From assembly GCA_046331625.1 (NCBI GenBank), contig JAXLQL010000027.1, positions 32,620-96,619 of the forward strand: a DNA stretch of 64,000 nucleotides, read 5' to 3'. The stretch is from JAXLQL01 sp046331625 (GTDB taxonomy: Bacteria > Acidobacteriota > Terriglobia > Bryobacterales > Bryobacteraceae). How positions within the stretch are numbered: position 1 is the stretch's first letter; each line of letters opens with the position of its first letter. The position numbers were made by a program, and so were the translations under genes. Positions 1 to 8,737 of the stretch are shown in pieces. The notes under the pieces were generated by a model, which was not told the DNA's origin, did no database searches, and saw only the letters and a program-made list of their open reading frames with translations.

Positions 1-765
1 CGAGGGGAACTGTTGCTTGATCGGCGCCACGGCCGAATCCGGAATTGACAGTGCGCTCCGTGCCAGCACTACTCCGCCCGGATTGTCCAAATCTTTGGGA
101 ACTGAGATCAGCACCAGGCGATACTCGGATCCCGCTGCGACTGCAGCCAACTGGCTCCGGCCCGGCGCGTGATACTGGTCCGGACCATATCCGGCCGGCG
201 GGCTGATCGCGACGCTCACTGGCGAGAGAGCGGCTGCCGGCACCGGCTGCATCATCGTTACTTGCCGCGCTGCCATTGGCTTCGCCAACCATTCCGGCGT
301 CGAGGTGAAATCGATGATCCGCTCCTGCGCGGGCGCAAACAGACTGACCACTCCGGCCAGCACGAATACCAGCGCGCTGAACGCGCCCACCGCCAGTGCG
401 ACGCACGATCCTTTGTCCGGAGGATAGTCCGAAGTCTTGAGCCGGCCCTCCATCCGGTGCAGCAGCACAGGCAAATCCTGATCGCGAATTTGCCCGGTCC
501 GCCACAGGTCGCGAACCGCCATCGGCAGAATGTGATACTGTCCGCCGGGTTGCGCGATTCCAATGGCAAGGTGCCCAGGAACTTCATTGCTGTTGGCCGG
601 AGTCGTCTGTTTCTCGGGCTCCATCTTCCCGGCGAATGTTTCGGAGAGCATCGCGTAGACGACAAGCGTCCACGTAGCCGACCCGTTATCTGACCATGGA
701 TCCACGCCCTCGAAAGTCCGGTGAGTCCACTGTGGCACCGGAACCATGTTCAAGCTGAAATGCAT
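1..765 (-). CDS. Hypothetical membrane protein, C-terminus cut by window edge
   Basis: An open frame starts at an ATG at 765 and runs without a stop to the window edge, giving 255 codons of an incomplete protein. The N-terminal 130 residues are soluble and end in a segment that looks like a charged linker (DQDLPVLLHRMEGRLKTSDY). One strong transmembrane helix follows at about residues 138-160 (VALAVGAFSALVFVLAGVVS), and then a Pro/Ala-rich presumably extracytoplasmic part. The start lies 3 bp after the stop of the upstream membrane gene, so the two are probably co-transcribed. I do not recognise the family. The frame is believed because its composition is protein-like and the competing frames here are Arg/Ser-rich. 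Confidence 0.6.
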   Translation of the reverse strand, partial: MHFSLNMVPVPQWTHRTFEGVDPWSDNGSATWTLVVYAMLSETFAGKMEPEKQTTPANSNEVPGHLAIGIAQPGGQYHILPMAVRDLWRTGQIRDQDLPVLLHRMEGRLKTSDYPPDKGSCVALAVGAFSALVFVLAGVVSLFAPAQERIIDFTSTPEWLAKPMAARQVTMMQPVPAAALSPVSVAISPPAGYGPDQYHAPGRSQLAAVAAGSEYRLVLISVPKDLDNPGGVVLARSALSIPDSAVAPIKQQFPS

Positions 766-768
766 CGG

Positions 769-1122
769 TCAACCTCTTCCGTGCGGACCGTACACCGCGA
801 TCCAAGCCGCCACTGCGAGATACAGCACTGCCCAGTATTCCGCGCGAATCCAGTACATCGAATGCACCGGCTGAATCAGCAGTTCGCGTCCGGTTTGCTT
901 CTCCACGATCTTGCGCGGAGGCTGCATCCGCGAGTGGACTCCCAGCGCGAGACAGAAGAGTCCAGCAGCCGCTATCCCGCAGGCGAGTGGAATCACGCCG
1001 TAGCGTTCCCCGAGGATTTGCGTGTCCACCAGCATCGCCAAGCCAAGAGCGATGACCAAGCTCACCATGATCCACCCGCCTCTGCCGCTCGAGACGAACA
1101 CCATAGCGGGAAAGTCTAGCAT
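769..1122 (-). CDS. Small integral membrane protein, function unknown
   Basis: This is a 117-residue protein with three predicted membrane segments at about residues 16-38, 41-60 and 92-112, joined by a short basic loop (HSRMQPPRKIVEKQTGR). No catalytic motif is visible and I do not recognise a family. The stop is 3 bp before the ATG of the next membrane gene, so the two probably form a unit whose downstream partner runs off the window. A second in-frame ATG at residue 7 could be the real start, because the first six residues are not clearly part of the first helix. Confidence 0.6.
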   Translation of the reverse strand: MLDFPAMVFVSSGRGGWIMVSLVIALGLAMLVDTQILGERYGVIPLACGIAAAGLFCLALGVHSRMQPPRKIVEKQTGRELLIQPVHSMYWIRAEYWAVLYLAVAAWIAVYGPHGRG

Positions 1123-1196
1123 GCGCGGAATCTCGTTGCTCGCCGCGCAACCGCTCCGTCACCCGTCTGAAACCCGCTCGTGCCATCCTGTATCCC

Positions 1197-1388
1197 ATGA
1201 AGCGAATTCTCGTCATCGGACTCGCAGCCGCCGGCGGCTGGTTCCTCGCCTCGCGCTCGGGCGTCCAGTCCCGCGTCGGCCCCCAGCCCGATGGATCCGT
1301 CTTGCTCAACTCGGGTTGGAGCCTGCGCCCCGCAGGCGGCAACTCCCGCTCGATACATTTCCTCGATGAGTTCTGTTGTGTCCAATGA
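1197..1388 (+). pseudogene. Frameshifted 5' piece of the propeller-phosphoesterase gene
   Basis: The frame begins with a good secretion signal (MKRILVIGLAAAGGWFLASR) and continues into a PDGSVLLNSGWSLRPAG stretch, as expected at the beginning of this propeller-phosphoesterase family. From about 1337 the likely continuation jumps frame: RQLPLDTFP is read from 1337-1363, MSSVVSNDGATFV from 1366-1404, and VLNQGY from 1406 in the frame of the next gene. One base seems to be missing at 1337, two extra (or one missing) at 1362-1365, and one extra C at 1405. Either the gene start is decayed or the assembly has errors. Without a repair, the downstream gene has no signal peptide and only a TTG start. 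Confidence 0.6.
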
Positions 1389-3700
1389 CGGCGCTACATT
1401 TGTTCGTGCTCAATCAGGGCTACAATCCTCCGTCAATCTCCGTCATTGACGTGAAGACCGAGAAGGAAACCAGCCGCACGCCCGTCGCCGACGCGTGGCT
1501 CGGGCTCGCGCTCTCCAGAGACGGCCGCAAGCTCTACGTGGGCGGTGGATCGCGCGCCTCGGTCTTCGAATTCGACTTCGCCGATGGCAAGCTCACGCCC
1601 GCGCGCACCTTCGAGATCGTGCCCGCCGCCGATCGCAAACACACCGACTTCATCGCCGACCTCGCGTTCTCCCCCGATGGCCGCCTGCTCTACGTGGGCG
1701 ATCTCTTCCATGATCAGATCCTCGTCATCAATCCGCAGTCCGGCCGTGTGATCGAGAAGCTGAAGACCGGCCGACGCCCGTATCGGATCCTGTTTCATCC
1801 CGATGGGAAGTCGTACTTCGTCACCAGTTGGGCTGATGGCACGCTCTACCAGCACGAAGCCGAGAATGGCCGCTTGATCAATCGCCTGCAACTCGGTCCG
1901 CAGACTACGGACATGATTCTGCTCGGCGGCGCGCCGCCCACCGAGGAAGGCCGCAAGTCGCCGTACGTGGCCCGCATGTTCGTCGCCGCTTCGAACACGA
2001 ATAAAGTCTTCAGCGTCGCCATCGATGCCAATCGTGAACCGAAGCTCCTCGAGACCATCAACGTTTCGATGACGCCTTTCCAACCGATCGGCATGACGCC
2101 GAGCGCCGTGGCCGCATCCGCCGACGGAAAGCGGCTTTACGTGGTCTGCTCCGATGCGAACGCGGTCGCCGTCGCCGACATCTCCGAGCCGGATTCGCGC
2201 GTGGCCGGATTCGTTCCCACGGGTTGGTATCCCACCGCTGCGCGTGCGCTCGCCGATGGCCGGTTGTTCGTGTTCAACGGCCGCGGACCGCGCAGCTATC
2301 CGAATCCCAAAGGTCCAAACCCCACGCAGAAGGCCGCGCCGGTGCACGCGGGCATTCAAGCGGTCGAGTACGTGGGCCGCATCCAGAAGGGCTCGGTGTC
2401 GATTCTGGATCCGTTCGACGACGCACAACTCGGCGAGTTCACCAAAACCGTGTTCGCGAACTCCCCCTACGACGATAAGCTACTGCGCGAGATCGACATT
2501 CCCAACGGCAATCCGATTCCCCGCCGCCCAGGCGACCCATCGCCGATCGAGCACGTCATCTACATCGTGAAAGAGAATCGCACCTACGATCAAGTGCTCG
2601 GCGACCTCGGCAAGGGCAACGGCGATCCATCCCTGTGCCTGTTCCCCGAAAAGGTCTCGCCCAATCACCACAAGCTCGCGCGCGAGTTCGTGTTGCTCGA
2701 CAACTTTTACGTCAACTCTGACGTGAGCGCCGATGGACATAATTGGTCCACGTCGGCGATCGCGCCAGTCTACGTGCAGAAGATGTGGCCGAACAGCTAC
2801 GCCTCACGGCGCAAGCACTATGACTACGAAGGCGGCGAGCCCGCAGCGCTCCCACCGGCCGGCTACATCTGGACCAACGTTCTCTCCGCCGGCCTCCCCA
2901 TGCGCAACTACGGATACTTCGCCGAGAACATCCCCGCGAACGAATTGAAGCAGGGCGGTCCGCTGGTGCACAAGATCCGCGACTCGCGCTTGATTCCGGT
3001 AACGCACACGGGCTATCGCGCGTTCGATCTCGACTATCTCGACATCGATCGGGCCAAAGTCTTCCTCGCCGATTTCAAGCGGCTCGAGCAGGAAGGCAAG
3101 ACGCCGCGCTTCGTCATCATGCGCATGGGCAACGATCATACTTCCGCCATTGCGCCTGGAAAATATGCTCCACTCGCCGCAATGGCCGACAATGATCAGG
3201 CGCTTGGGATGATCGTGGAAGAGCTTTCAAAAACCAAGGCCTGGGCGAAGATGGCGATCTTCGTGCTGGAAGACGACGCACAAAACGGACCCGACCACAT
3301 CGATTCTCATCGCTCGCCCGCGTTTGTCATTTCGCCTTACACGCGCCGCGGCGGCATGGTTGATTCCACGCTCTACAACACGACTTCGATACTTCGCACG
3401 ATGGAGTTGATCCTCGGCCTGCGCCCGATGACCACGTTTGACGCCGCTGCCACGCCGTTGTGGAACGCGTTCGCGGACAAGCCCGACACCGCTCCGTACA
3501 CCGCCGAGAAAGCCCGCATCGACATTCACGAACGCAACCCGCAACCCACCGCTGCCACCCGTCAACTCGTGGCCCGAACCCTCGCCATGGACTTCGACGA
3601 AGCCGACCGCATCGACGACGACGAAATGAACGATATCCTATGGAAGGCGTTGCGTGGCGGCGATCCGCCCGCGCCCGTAAGGAGTTTGTTCGGCCACTGA
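1376..3700 (+). CDS. YVTN-type beta-propeller fused to phosphoesterase
   Basis: The frame is 774 residues. About residues 10-380 form a beta-propeller of the YVTN/lactonase type, with repeated blocks such as SRDGRKLYVGGG, SPDGRLLYVGD and SADGKRLYVVC. About residues 390-740 form an alkaline-phosphatase-fold phosphoesterase, recognised by IEHVIYIVKENRTYDQVLGD, the FYVNSDVSADGHNWS block, and the ILEDDAQNGPDHIDSHRSP-type metal-site region (here FVLEDDAQ). Members of this family are usually exported. The open frame starts at a TTG because the true 5' end, with the signal peptide, lies out of frame upstream (see 1197). The GH57 gene follows 3 bp later, so the two probably share a transcript. The substrate cannot be told from the sequence. 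Confidence 0.85.
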   Translation: MCPMTALHLFVLNQGYNPPSISVIDVKTEKETSRTPVADAWLGLALSRDGRKLYVGGGSRASVFEFDFADGKLTPARTFEIVPAADRKHTDFIADLAFSPDGRLLYVGDLFHDQILVINPQSGRVIEKLKTGRRPYRILFHPDGKSYFVTSWADGTLYQHEAENGRLINRLQLGPQTTDMILLGGAPPTEEGRKSPYVARMFVAASNTNKVFSVAIDANREPKLLETINVSMTPFQPIGMTPSAVAASADGKRLYVVCSDANAVAVADISEPDSRVAGFVPTGWYPTAARALADGRLFVFNGRGPRSYPNPKGPNPTQKAAPVHAGIQAVEYVGRIQKGSVSILDPFDDAQLGEFTKTVFANSPYDDKLLREIDIPNGNPIPRRPGDPSPIEHVIYIVKENRTYDQVLGDLGKGNGDPSLCLFPEKVSPNHHKLAREFVLLDNFYVNSDVSADGHNWSTSAIAPVYVQKMWPNSYASRRKHYDYEGGEPAALPPAGYIWTNVLSAGLPMRNYGYFAENIPANELKQGGPLVHKIRDSRLIPVTHTGYRAFDLDYLDIDRAKVFLADFKRLEQEGKTPRFVIMRMGNDHTSAIAPGKYAPLAAMADNDQALGMIVEELSKTKAWAKMAIFVLEDDAQNGPDHIDSHRSPAFVISPYTRRGGMVDSTLYNTTSILRTMELILGLRPMTTFDAAATPLWNAFADKPDTAPYTAEKARIDIHERNPQPTAATRQLVARTLAMDFDEADRIDDDEMNDILWKALRGGDPPAPVRSLFGH

Positions 3701-3703
3701 AGC

Positions 3704-5794
3704 ATGCCTGACATCTATTTGTGTTTTGTCTGGCACATGCACCAGCCGTTCTACAAGGATCTGGTTACCGGCGAGTACCAGTTGCCTTGGACGCGTCTTC
3801 ACGCGCTCAAAGATTACTACGGCATGGTGAAGGTCCTCGAGGATTTTCCCGAGGTCCATCAGACTTTCAATCTCGTGCCATCGATGATGGTGCAGATCCA
3901 GGAGTACGCGGAAGGCCACGCCGCTGACCCGTTCCTGCGCCTCGCGCTCGCACCGGCCGAGCGCCTCACTGACGACGAAGTCGCGTTCATCCTGCGTTAC
4001 TTCTTCCAGGCGCAGGAGCATCGTCTCATCCGCCGCTATCCGCGCTACGGCGAACTGCTCGACGCGTGGCTAGCAGCCGATCGCAATCCCAGGCGCGCGC
4101 GCGCGTTCTTCTCGGCGGGCACACTGCGCGACCTGCAGGTGCTCTCGCAACTGGCGTGGTTCGACGAAGAGTTCCTCGCCGAACCGGAAGTAGCGGCGCT
4201 CGTTCGCAAGGCGCGCAACTACACGCTCGAAGATCAAGCGTTCATCGGTCAGAAGCAACTCGGCATCCTGCGCCGAGTCTTGCCCGTCTACCGCGACTTT
4301 GCCGCGCGCGGGCAGATCGAGATTTCCACCACGCCGTTCTACCATCCGATTCTGCCTCTGCTCTGCGACTCGAACATCGCCGGCGTGTCGCATCCTTACG
4401 TGCCGCTGCCTTCGGGCTTCCGCTATCCGCAGGATGCGCGGCACCAACTCGAGCGGTCACTCGAATACATGAAAGCCGAATTCGGCAAGGCGCCGGCCGG
4501 GCTGTGGCCCTCGGAAGGCTCAGTCTCCGACGAGGTGTTCGCCCTCGCCGCCGACCTCGGCTTCCAGTGGACCGCCACGGACAACGGCGTGCTCTCACGC
4601 ACGCTGGAACGGGGCGCTGGTCCGGAAGCCACCTATCGCCCCTACGTGTGGCGTCAGAAGGATCGCGAGTTGCGCGCCATCTTCCGCGACCACGAATTGA
4701 GCGACCTCATCGGCTTCGTCTATCAGCGCATGGATCCGAGAGCGGCCGCCGGCCACTTCCTCGATCGCATCCGCGCCAACTGCTACTCGTTCCATTCGGG
4801 CGGGCATCCGGTGCTGGTGCCGATCATCCTGGATGGCGAGAACGCCTGGGAACACTACGAAGCCAACGGCCGCATTTTTCTGAAGGAACTGTACCGGCGC
4901 ATCTCCGAAGATCCGCAGATGCACGCGCTCACCGTGAGCGAAGCGCTGTCGCGCGTGGAGCCGCAGCCGCTCTCGCACATCTTTCCCGGCTCGTGGATCA
5001 ACGCCAACTTCGATGTGTGGATCGGCGCCGAAGAAGACAACAAGGCCTGGGAGATGCTGCTGCGCGCACGCGAGACATATGACCGCGTGCAGAACTCGCC
5101 GCGGTGGGCCTCGATCTCCGAAGACCTGCGCAAGCTCGCATGGGAGGAATTGCTGATCGCCGAAGGCAGCGATTGGTGCTGGTGGTACGGTCCCGAGCAT
5201 GACTCCGACAACCGCGCCGAGTTCGATCAGCTTTTCCGCTCGCACTTGGCCAACGTCTATCATGCTCTCGGGTTGACGCCGCCCGAGGAACTCGGCCGCC
5301 CGATCCTCAAGGTGACCGCCGCCGAACTCCACCACGTTCCCACAGGAACCATTCGCCCGGTGATCGATGGCGAAGTGTCCTCGTACTTCGAGTGGATGGG
5401 CGCGGGCAGCTTCCACGTGGATGGCCGCCAGGGCGCGATGCACGGCCAACGCTATCTGGTGCGGCAACTCCTCTACGGCGCCGATCGTAAAGACCTCTTC
5501 CTGCGGCTCGACTTCGAACACACCGTGGACGATCTCCGCGTCAACCTCAACTTCGGCGGACACGCCTTCAACATCGAGGTCCGCGGGCACACCGCCGCAC
5601 TCGTGGAAGATGGTCCGCTCGAAGTCGCCTACGCGAAGGTGCTCGAGATCCGAGTTCCGCTGGCGGCGATCGAAGTGCAGCCGGGCAACAACGTCCGCGT
5701 CCAGATCCTGCTCTGGCGCGGATCCCTACCGCTCGATGCGCTGCCCCAGCAAGGATGGCTGTCGCTATCGACTGCCGATCCGTCAGAGTGGTGA
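3704..5794 (+). CDS. Glycoside hydrolase family 57 protein
   Basis: This 696-residue cytoplasmic protein (no signal peptide) has the GH57 region-1 motif HMHQP at residues 11-15. A GLWPSEGSVSDEVF block at about residue 266 and an ILDGENAWEHY block at about 374 match other conserved GH57 regions. The C-terminal 170 residues look like a beta-sandwich accessory domain. GH57 enzymes act on alpha-1,4/1,6-glucans with a retaining mechanism, and glycogen or maltodextrin is the likely substrate. The exact activity (alpha-amylase, amylopullulanase or 4-alpha-glucanotransferase) is not decided by what I see. It starts 3 bp after the phosphoesterase gene. Confidence 0.9.
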   Translation: MPDIYLCFVWHMHQPFYKDLVTGEYQLPWTRLHALKDYYGMVKVLEDFPEVHQTFNLVPSMMVQIQEYAEGHAADPFLRLALAPAERLTDDEVAFILRYFFQAQEHRLIRRYPRYGELLDAWLAADRNPRRARAFFSAGTLRDLQVLSQLAWFDEEFLAEPEVAALVRKARNYTLEDQAFIGQKQLGILRRVLPVYRDFAARGQIEISTTPFYHPILPLLCDSNIAGVSHPYVPLPSGFRYPQDARHQLERSLEYMKAEFGKAPAGLWPSEGSVSDEVFALAADLGFQWTATDNGVLSRTLERGAGPEATYRPYVWRQKDRELRAIFRDHELSDLIGFVYQRMDPRAAAGHFLDRIRANCYSFHSGGHPVLVPIILDGENAWEHYEANGRIFLKELYRRISEDPQMHALTVSEALSRVEPQPLSHIFPGSWINANFDVWIGAEEDNKAWEMLLRARETYDRVQNSPRWASISEDLRKLAWEELLIAEGSDWCWWYGPEHDSDNRAEFDQLFRSHLANVYHALGLTPPEELGRPILKVTAAELHHVPTGTIRPVIDGEVSSYFEWMGAGSFHVDGRQGAMHGQRYLVRQLLYGADRKDLFLRLDFEHTVDDLRVNLNFGGHAFNIEVRGHTAALVEDGPLEVAYAKVLEIRVPLAAIEVQPGNNVRVQILLWRGSLPLDALPQQGWLSLSTADPSEW

Positions 5795-5812
5795 TCGCCG
5801 CCATTTCCTCCG

Positions 5813-6559
5813 TCAGCCGTTAGCGCGGAAGGGGCGGCGCGACAGAGCGAACAGCAGAAAGGCACCGGGTAGGGCAAGCAGTGCGCTCGATGGCTCCGGG
5901 GTGCTCGGAGCAGTGCTCGGACCCACGTCGGGAGCATGGGTCAAGAACGAGAGCTCGTCCGCGTAGCCATCGTTGTAAGCGCCCGCGGTTCGCGTCATGC
6001 GGAGGTCGAAAAACAGTGTGCGGGTGCCCGCCGGGATGAGGCCGAATCCACTGCGCAGCAGCATTCCCGTTGCGCCGCCGCGATCCGCCGAGGAAACGCC
6101 GCCGATCGAGACGGTGCCGATCTGCGCGTTCGAACCATCGAGGAAGTTCACCACCAACTGCGCGTTGTCATCCTGTCCATCGAAGCCGCCGAAATATCCT
6201 TGAACCGCGAACGTCACCAGGCCAGTATCCACGTCGCTCGAAACATTGGAAATCAAGAGAGACTGCGTGGCCTCGGAAAACGCGTTGCTTGGTCCGCCGG
6301 CAAAGAAGTTCGTCCCGCGGCTCGACGGCCCGGGGTCCGAATTGATTGGAAAGCCACCGCCCGCAGCCCACTGAATGGCTAGAAAATTGCCAGTGAGCGT
6401 CCAACCCGGCACGGGCGTTCCACCGGTGTTGCCATCTGCACTGCCGCTTCCTGATTCAGCGCCACCATTGACGATGGCGTTTGTCCCGTAGATCAGGGCA
6501 GCTTGGCTGGCACCTGCAGCCAACAACGCGGCAGCAACCGCGACTGCGAAGCACTTCAT
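5813..6559 (-). CDS. PEP-CTERM sorting domain protein
   Basis: The protein has 248 residues and a clear signal peptide (cleavage near residue 20, after SQA). The body is Gly/Ser/Asp-rich and beta-sandwich-like, and it ends in TPEPSSALLALPGAFLLFAL followed by Arg-rich residues. This is the PEP-CTERM tripartite sorting signal (PEP motif, hydrophobic helix, basic tail) that an exosortase processes during export. No exosortase gene is in the window. The start is fixed by a strong Shine-Dalgarno AGGAGGAG five bases before the ATG at 6559. The body resembles choice-of-anchor or jelly-roll surface proteins, but its function is unknown. Confidence 0.88.
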   Translation of the reverse strand: MKCFAVAVAAALLAAGASQAALIYGTNAIVNGGAESGSGSADGNTGGTPVPGWTLTGNFLAIQWAAGGGFPINSDPGPSSRGTNFFAGGPSNAFSEATQSLLISNVSSDVDTGLVTFAVQGYFGGFDGQDDNAQLVVNFLDGSNAQIGTVSIGGVSSADRGGATGMLLRSGFGLIPAGTRTLFFDLRMTRTAGAYNDGYADELSFLTHAPDVGPSTAPSTPEPSSALLALPGAFLLFALSRRPFRANG

Positions 6560-6718
6560 ACACTCCTCCTATGGAAAACGTACTGCTGTACCACTTAAGA
6601 GTGAAGTACGGAATGCGTCCTTCGAACTGCTCATCGCGTCAAAGAAAGCTCGCGATCCCAGCCGAGCCCCCTCACTCAGGGCGAGCGCTGCGCACCCGCG
6701 AGTGCCGCTCGCCGGCCT

Positions 6719-7618
6719 CTACAGCACCAGCATCGGATGATAGAGCGTAGGCAGCCGCGCTTCGCCGATCGCGAGCAGTTCTCCGTCCTCTGACAGCGCC
6801 TTCACGTACTTGGCGCCCTTCACCGCGCGAAACGGAGACACGCGAAAATCGCGGCCCTGCCGGATCTGCGCCGCGGTCACGCGGTCCACTACTTCGTTCG
6901 GGAACTGCGGCAACAACGACGCCGCGGGAACCAGCGCCTCGTCCAGACGACCCGCCTCCGAGAGTTCCTGCAGCGTTTCGAGCGCGAACGACTGCTCGAG
7001 CGTGAAGTCGCCCGAAGCCAACCGGACCAGCGACTTCAAGTACGCCCCCACTCCCGCCTCGCGGCCCACATCGTGCGCGATGCCGCGCAGATAAGTTCCC
7101 GCCGAGCAGTGTACCTTGAGCCGCACTTCGGGTCCGTCGCAGCCGAGGATCTCGGCCGAGTACACCGTCACTTCCACCGGATTGAGCACCACCTCCAACT
7201 TCTTGCGCGCGAGCTTGTAGGCAGGAGTGCCGCCGATCTTCTTGGCCGAAATCGGCGGCGGCACTTGCTGGAACGTGCCGCGAAACGGCGCGAGCAACTG
7301 CTCCATTGTCTCGGGCGTGGCGAGAAACGGGCGGTCTTCGCCCACCGGCTCGCCTTCGGCATCGTAGGTATCGGTGGCGTGTCCGAATCGGATCACGGCA
7401 TCGTAGATTTTGTCGCTCTTGGTGTAGAACTGCGCCAAGCGGGTAGCGCGATTGAGCACTAGGGGCAACGCGCCGGTCGCCATCGGATCGAGCGTTCCCA
7501 AGTGGCCCACGCGCCGCGTTGCGGCGATCCGCCTCATCTTGCCGACCACATCGTGACTCGTCCAACCGCTGGGCTTGTTGACGACGATCACGCCGTCCAA
7601 CCGCTGTTCTTGCATCAA
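6719..7618 (-). CDS. truB: tRNA pseudouridine(55) synthase TruB
   Basis: The 299-residue enzyme isomerises U55 to pseudouridine in the T-loop of tRNAs. The N-terminal VVNKPSGWTSHDVV block and the catalytic motif GHLGTLDPMATG, with Asp44 as presumed catalytic nucleophile, identify the TruB family. The AYKLARK block near residue 135 and the GTYLRGIAHDVG block near residue 180 also fit, and a C-terminal PUA-like region completes a normal length. It is divergent from the DUF1844-MBL-ribF genes, so the truB/ribF neighbourhood typical of many bacteria is kept but with truB on the opposite strand. Confidence 0.96.
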   Translation of the reverse strand: MMQEQRLDGVIVVNKPSGWTSHDVVGKMRRIAATRRVGHLGTLDPMATGALPLVLNRATRLAQFYTKSDKIYDAVIRFGHATDTYDAEGEPVGEDRPFLATPETMEQLLAPFRGTFQQVPPPISAKKIGGTPAYKLARKKLEVVLNPVEVTVYSAEILGCDGPEVRLKVHCSAGTYLRGIAHDVGREAGVGAYLKSLVRLASGDFTLEQSFALETLQELSEAGRLDEALVPAASLLPQFPNEVVDRVTAAQIRQGRDFRVSPFRAVKGAKYVKALSEDGELLAIGEARLPTLYHPMLVL

Positions 7619-7673
7619 CGTTTCAATGTAGCACCGGGATTGCCGAAACGAGGTCCGTTAAAATAGAGTGCTG

Positions 7674-7955
7674 ATGAGCGAGACAAACCCTCCGCTTCCA
7701 CCCGCGACTTTCGAATTTCTCGTGCTCAGCTTGCGAGCCCAAGCCGAAATGCAGATGGGCTTGGTGCGGCTGAGCGAAGACGACCAGCCCGAGATCAATT
7801 TGCCCTTGGCGCGTCACATGATCGACCTATTGGCCATGCTGCTGGACAAGACGAAAGGCAACCTGAGTCTCGACGAAAAGCGCCTGCTCGAGAACTCCAT
7901 CACGGAACTCCGCTTCCTGTTCGTGCAGGCCACTGACCGGAGCGGCTCTCAGTGA
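7674..7955 (+). CDS. DUF1844 family protein
   Basis: A 93-residue soluble helical protein of the DUF1844 family. The hallmarks are the FEFLVLSLRAQAEMQMGL block, a central LPLARHMIDLLAMLLDKTKGNLS block, and a final ELRFLFVQ. Its function is not established. The ATG at 7674 is preferred over the in-frame GTG at 7668 because a -10-like TAAAAT at 7659-7664 lies only 3 bases from that GTG. The mRNA would start within a few bases of the ATG and so be leaderless or nearly so. The stop overlaps the GTG of the next gene by 4 bp, which suggests translational coupling. Confidence 0.85.
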   Translation: MSETNPPLPPATFEFLVLSLRAQAEMQMGLVRLSEDDQPEINLPLARHMIDLLAMLLDKTKGNLSLDEKRLLENSITELRFLFVQATDRSGSQ

Positions 7956-8737
7956 GCCAGCCGGGCGGCATCCGGCTTACCGTACTCGGCTCCGGTACGA
8001 GCGTCGGCGTTCCCACCATTGGCTGCGATTGCGACGTCTGCTCCTCCACTGACCCGCGCGACAACCGGCTGCGGCCTTCGGTGTGGCTCGAGTTCAATGG
8101 ACGGTCCGTGGTGATCGACACGACGCCCGACTTTCGCTACCAGGCGCTACGCGCAAGAATCTCGCGCGTCGATTCGATCCTATTCACGCATTCGCACGCG
8201 GACCACATCTTGGGGCTCGACGACTTACGGCCGTTCAATTTTCGCCAGAAGGGCCCGATCCCGATCTACGGCGCCGCCGAGCATCTCGACATCATTCGCA
8301 ACTGCTTCTTCTACATCTTTTCCGATAAGCCTACCGAGTCGTCGAAGCCGAAGATCGAAAGCCGTGTGCTCGATGGGCCGGCGTTCGATCTGCACGGCGT
8401 CGAGTGCCAGCCGATTCTGCTCCACCATGGATCGGGCCGCGTGTTCGGATATCGCATTGGAAAGCTCGCCTATCTCACGGATCACAGCGAGATCCCGCCG
8501 GAGTCAATGGAGATGCTGCACGGGCTTGACGTGCTGTTTCTCGATGCGCTGCGCCACAAGCCGCATCCCACGCACTCCACCGTGGAGCGCTCGCTGAAGA
8601 TCGCGGAAGAGTTGGCGCCGGCGCGAACGTTCTTCACGCACCTGGGCCATGACCTGCCTCACGAGCGCACCGAGCAACTGCTGCCTCCGCACGTGCGGCT
8701 GGCTTATGACGGAATGCAGATCGAGGCCGCGCTGTGA
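7952..8737 (+). CDS. MBL-fold metallohydrolase (PhnP-like)
   Basis: This 261-residue metallo-beta-lactamase-fold hydrolase has the metal-binding motif THSHADHILGLDD at about residues 78-90. Further ligand histidines are in the HHGSGRVFGY and THLGHDL blocks. An N-terminal GCDCDVCSS segment, with cysteines of the PhnP/phosphoribosyl-cyclic-phosphodiesterase subgroup, follows the LTVLGSGTSVGVPT strand. Enzymes of this group hydrolyse cyclic phosphodiesters; the substrate here is unknown because no phosphonate genes are nearby. It starts with a GTG inside the previous stop (GTGA overlap) and ends with a GTGA overlap with ribF, so the three genes form one operon. Confidence 0.87.
   Translation: MSQPGGIRLTVLGSGTSVGVPTIGCDCDVCSSTDPRDNRLRPSVWLEFNGRSVVIDTTPDFRYQALRARISRVDSILFTHSHADHILGLDDLRPFNFRQKGPIPIYGAAEHLDIIRNCFFYIFSDKPTESSKPKIESRVLDGPAFDLHGVECQPILLHHGSGRVFGYRIGKLAYLTDHSEIPPESMEMLHGLDVLFLDALRHKPHPTHSTVERSLKIAEELAPARTFFTHLGHDLPHERTEQLLPPHVRLAYDGMQIEAAL

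Noticed and set aside
1433..2428. 331-residue minus-strand frame under the phosphoesterase gene
   Set aside because: Composition is of antisense type and the plus-strand frame has clear propeller repeats.
4066..5082. 338-residue frame inside the GH57 gene
   Set aside because: An Arg/Ser/Ala-rich shadow of a strongly supported gene.
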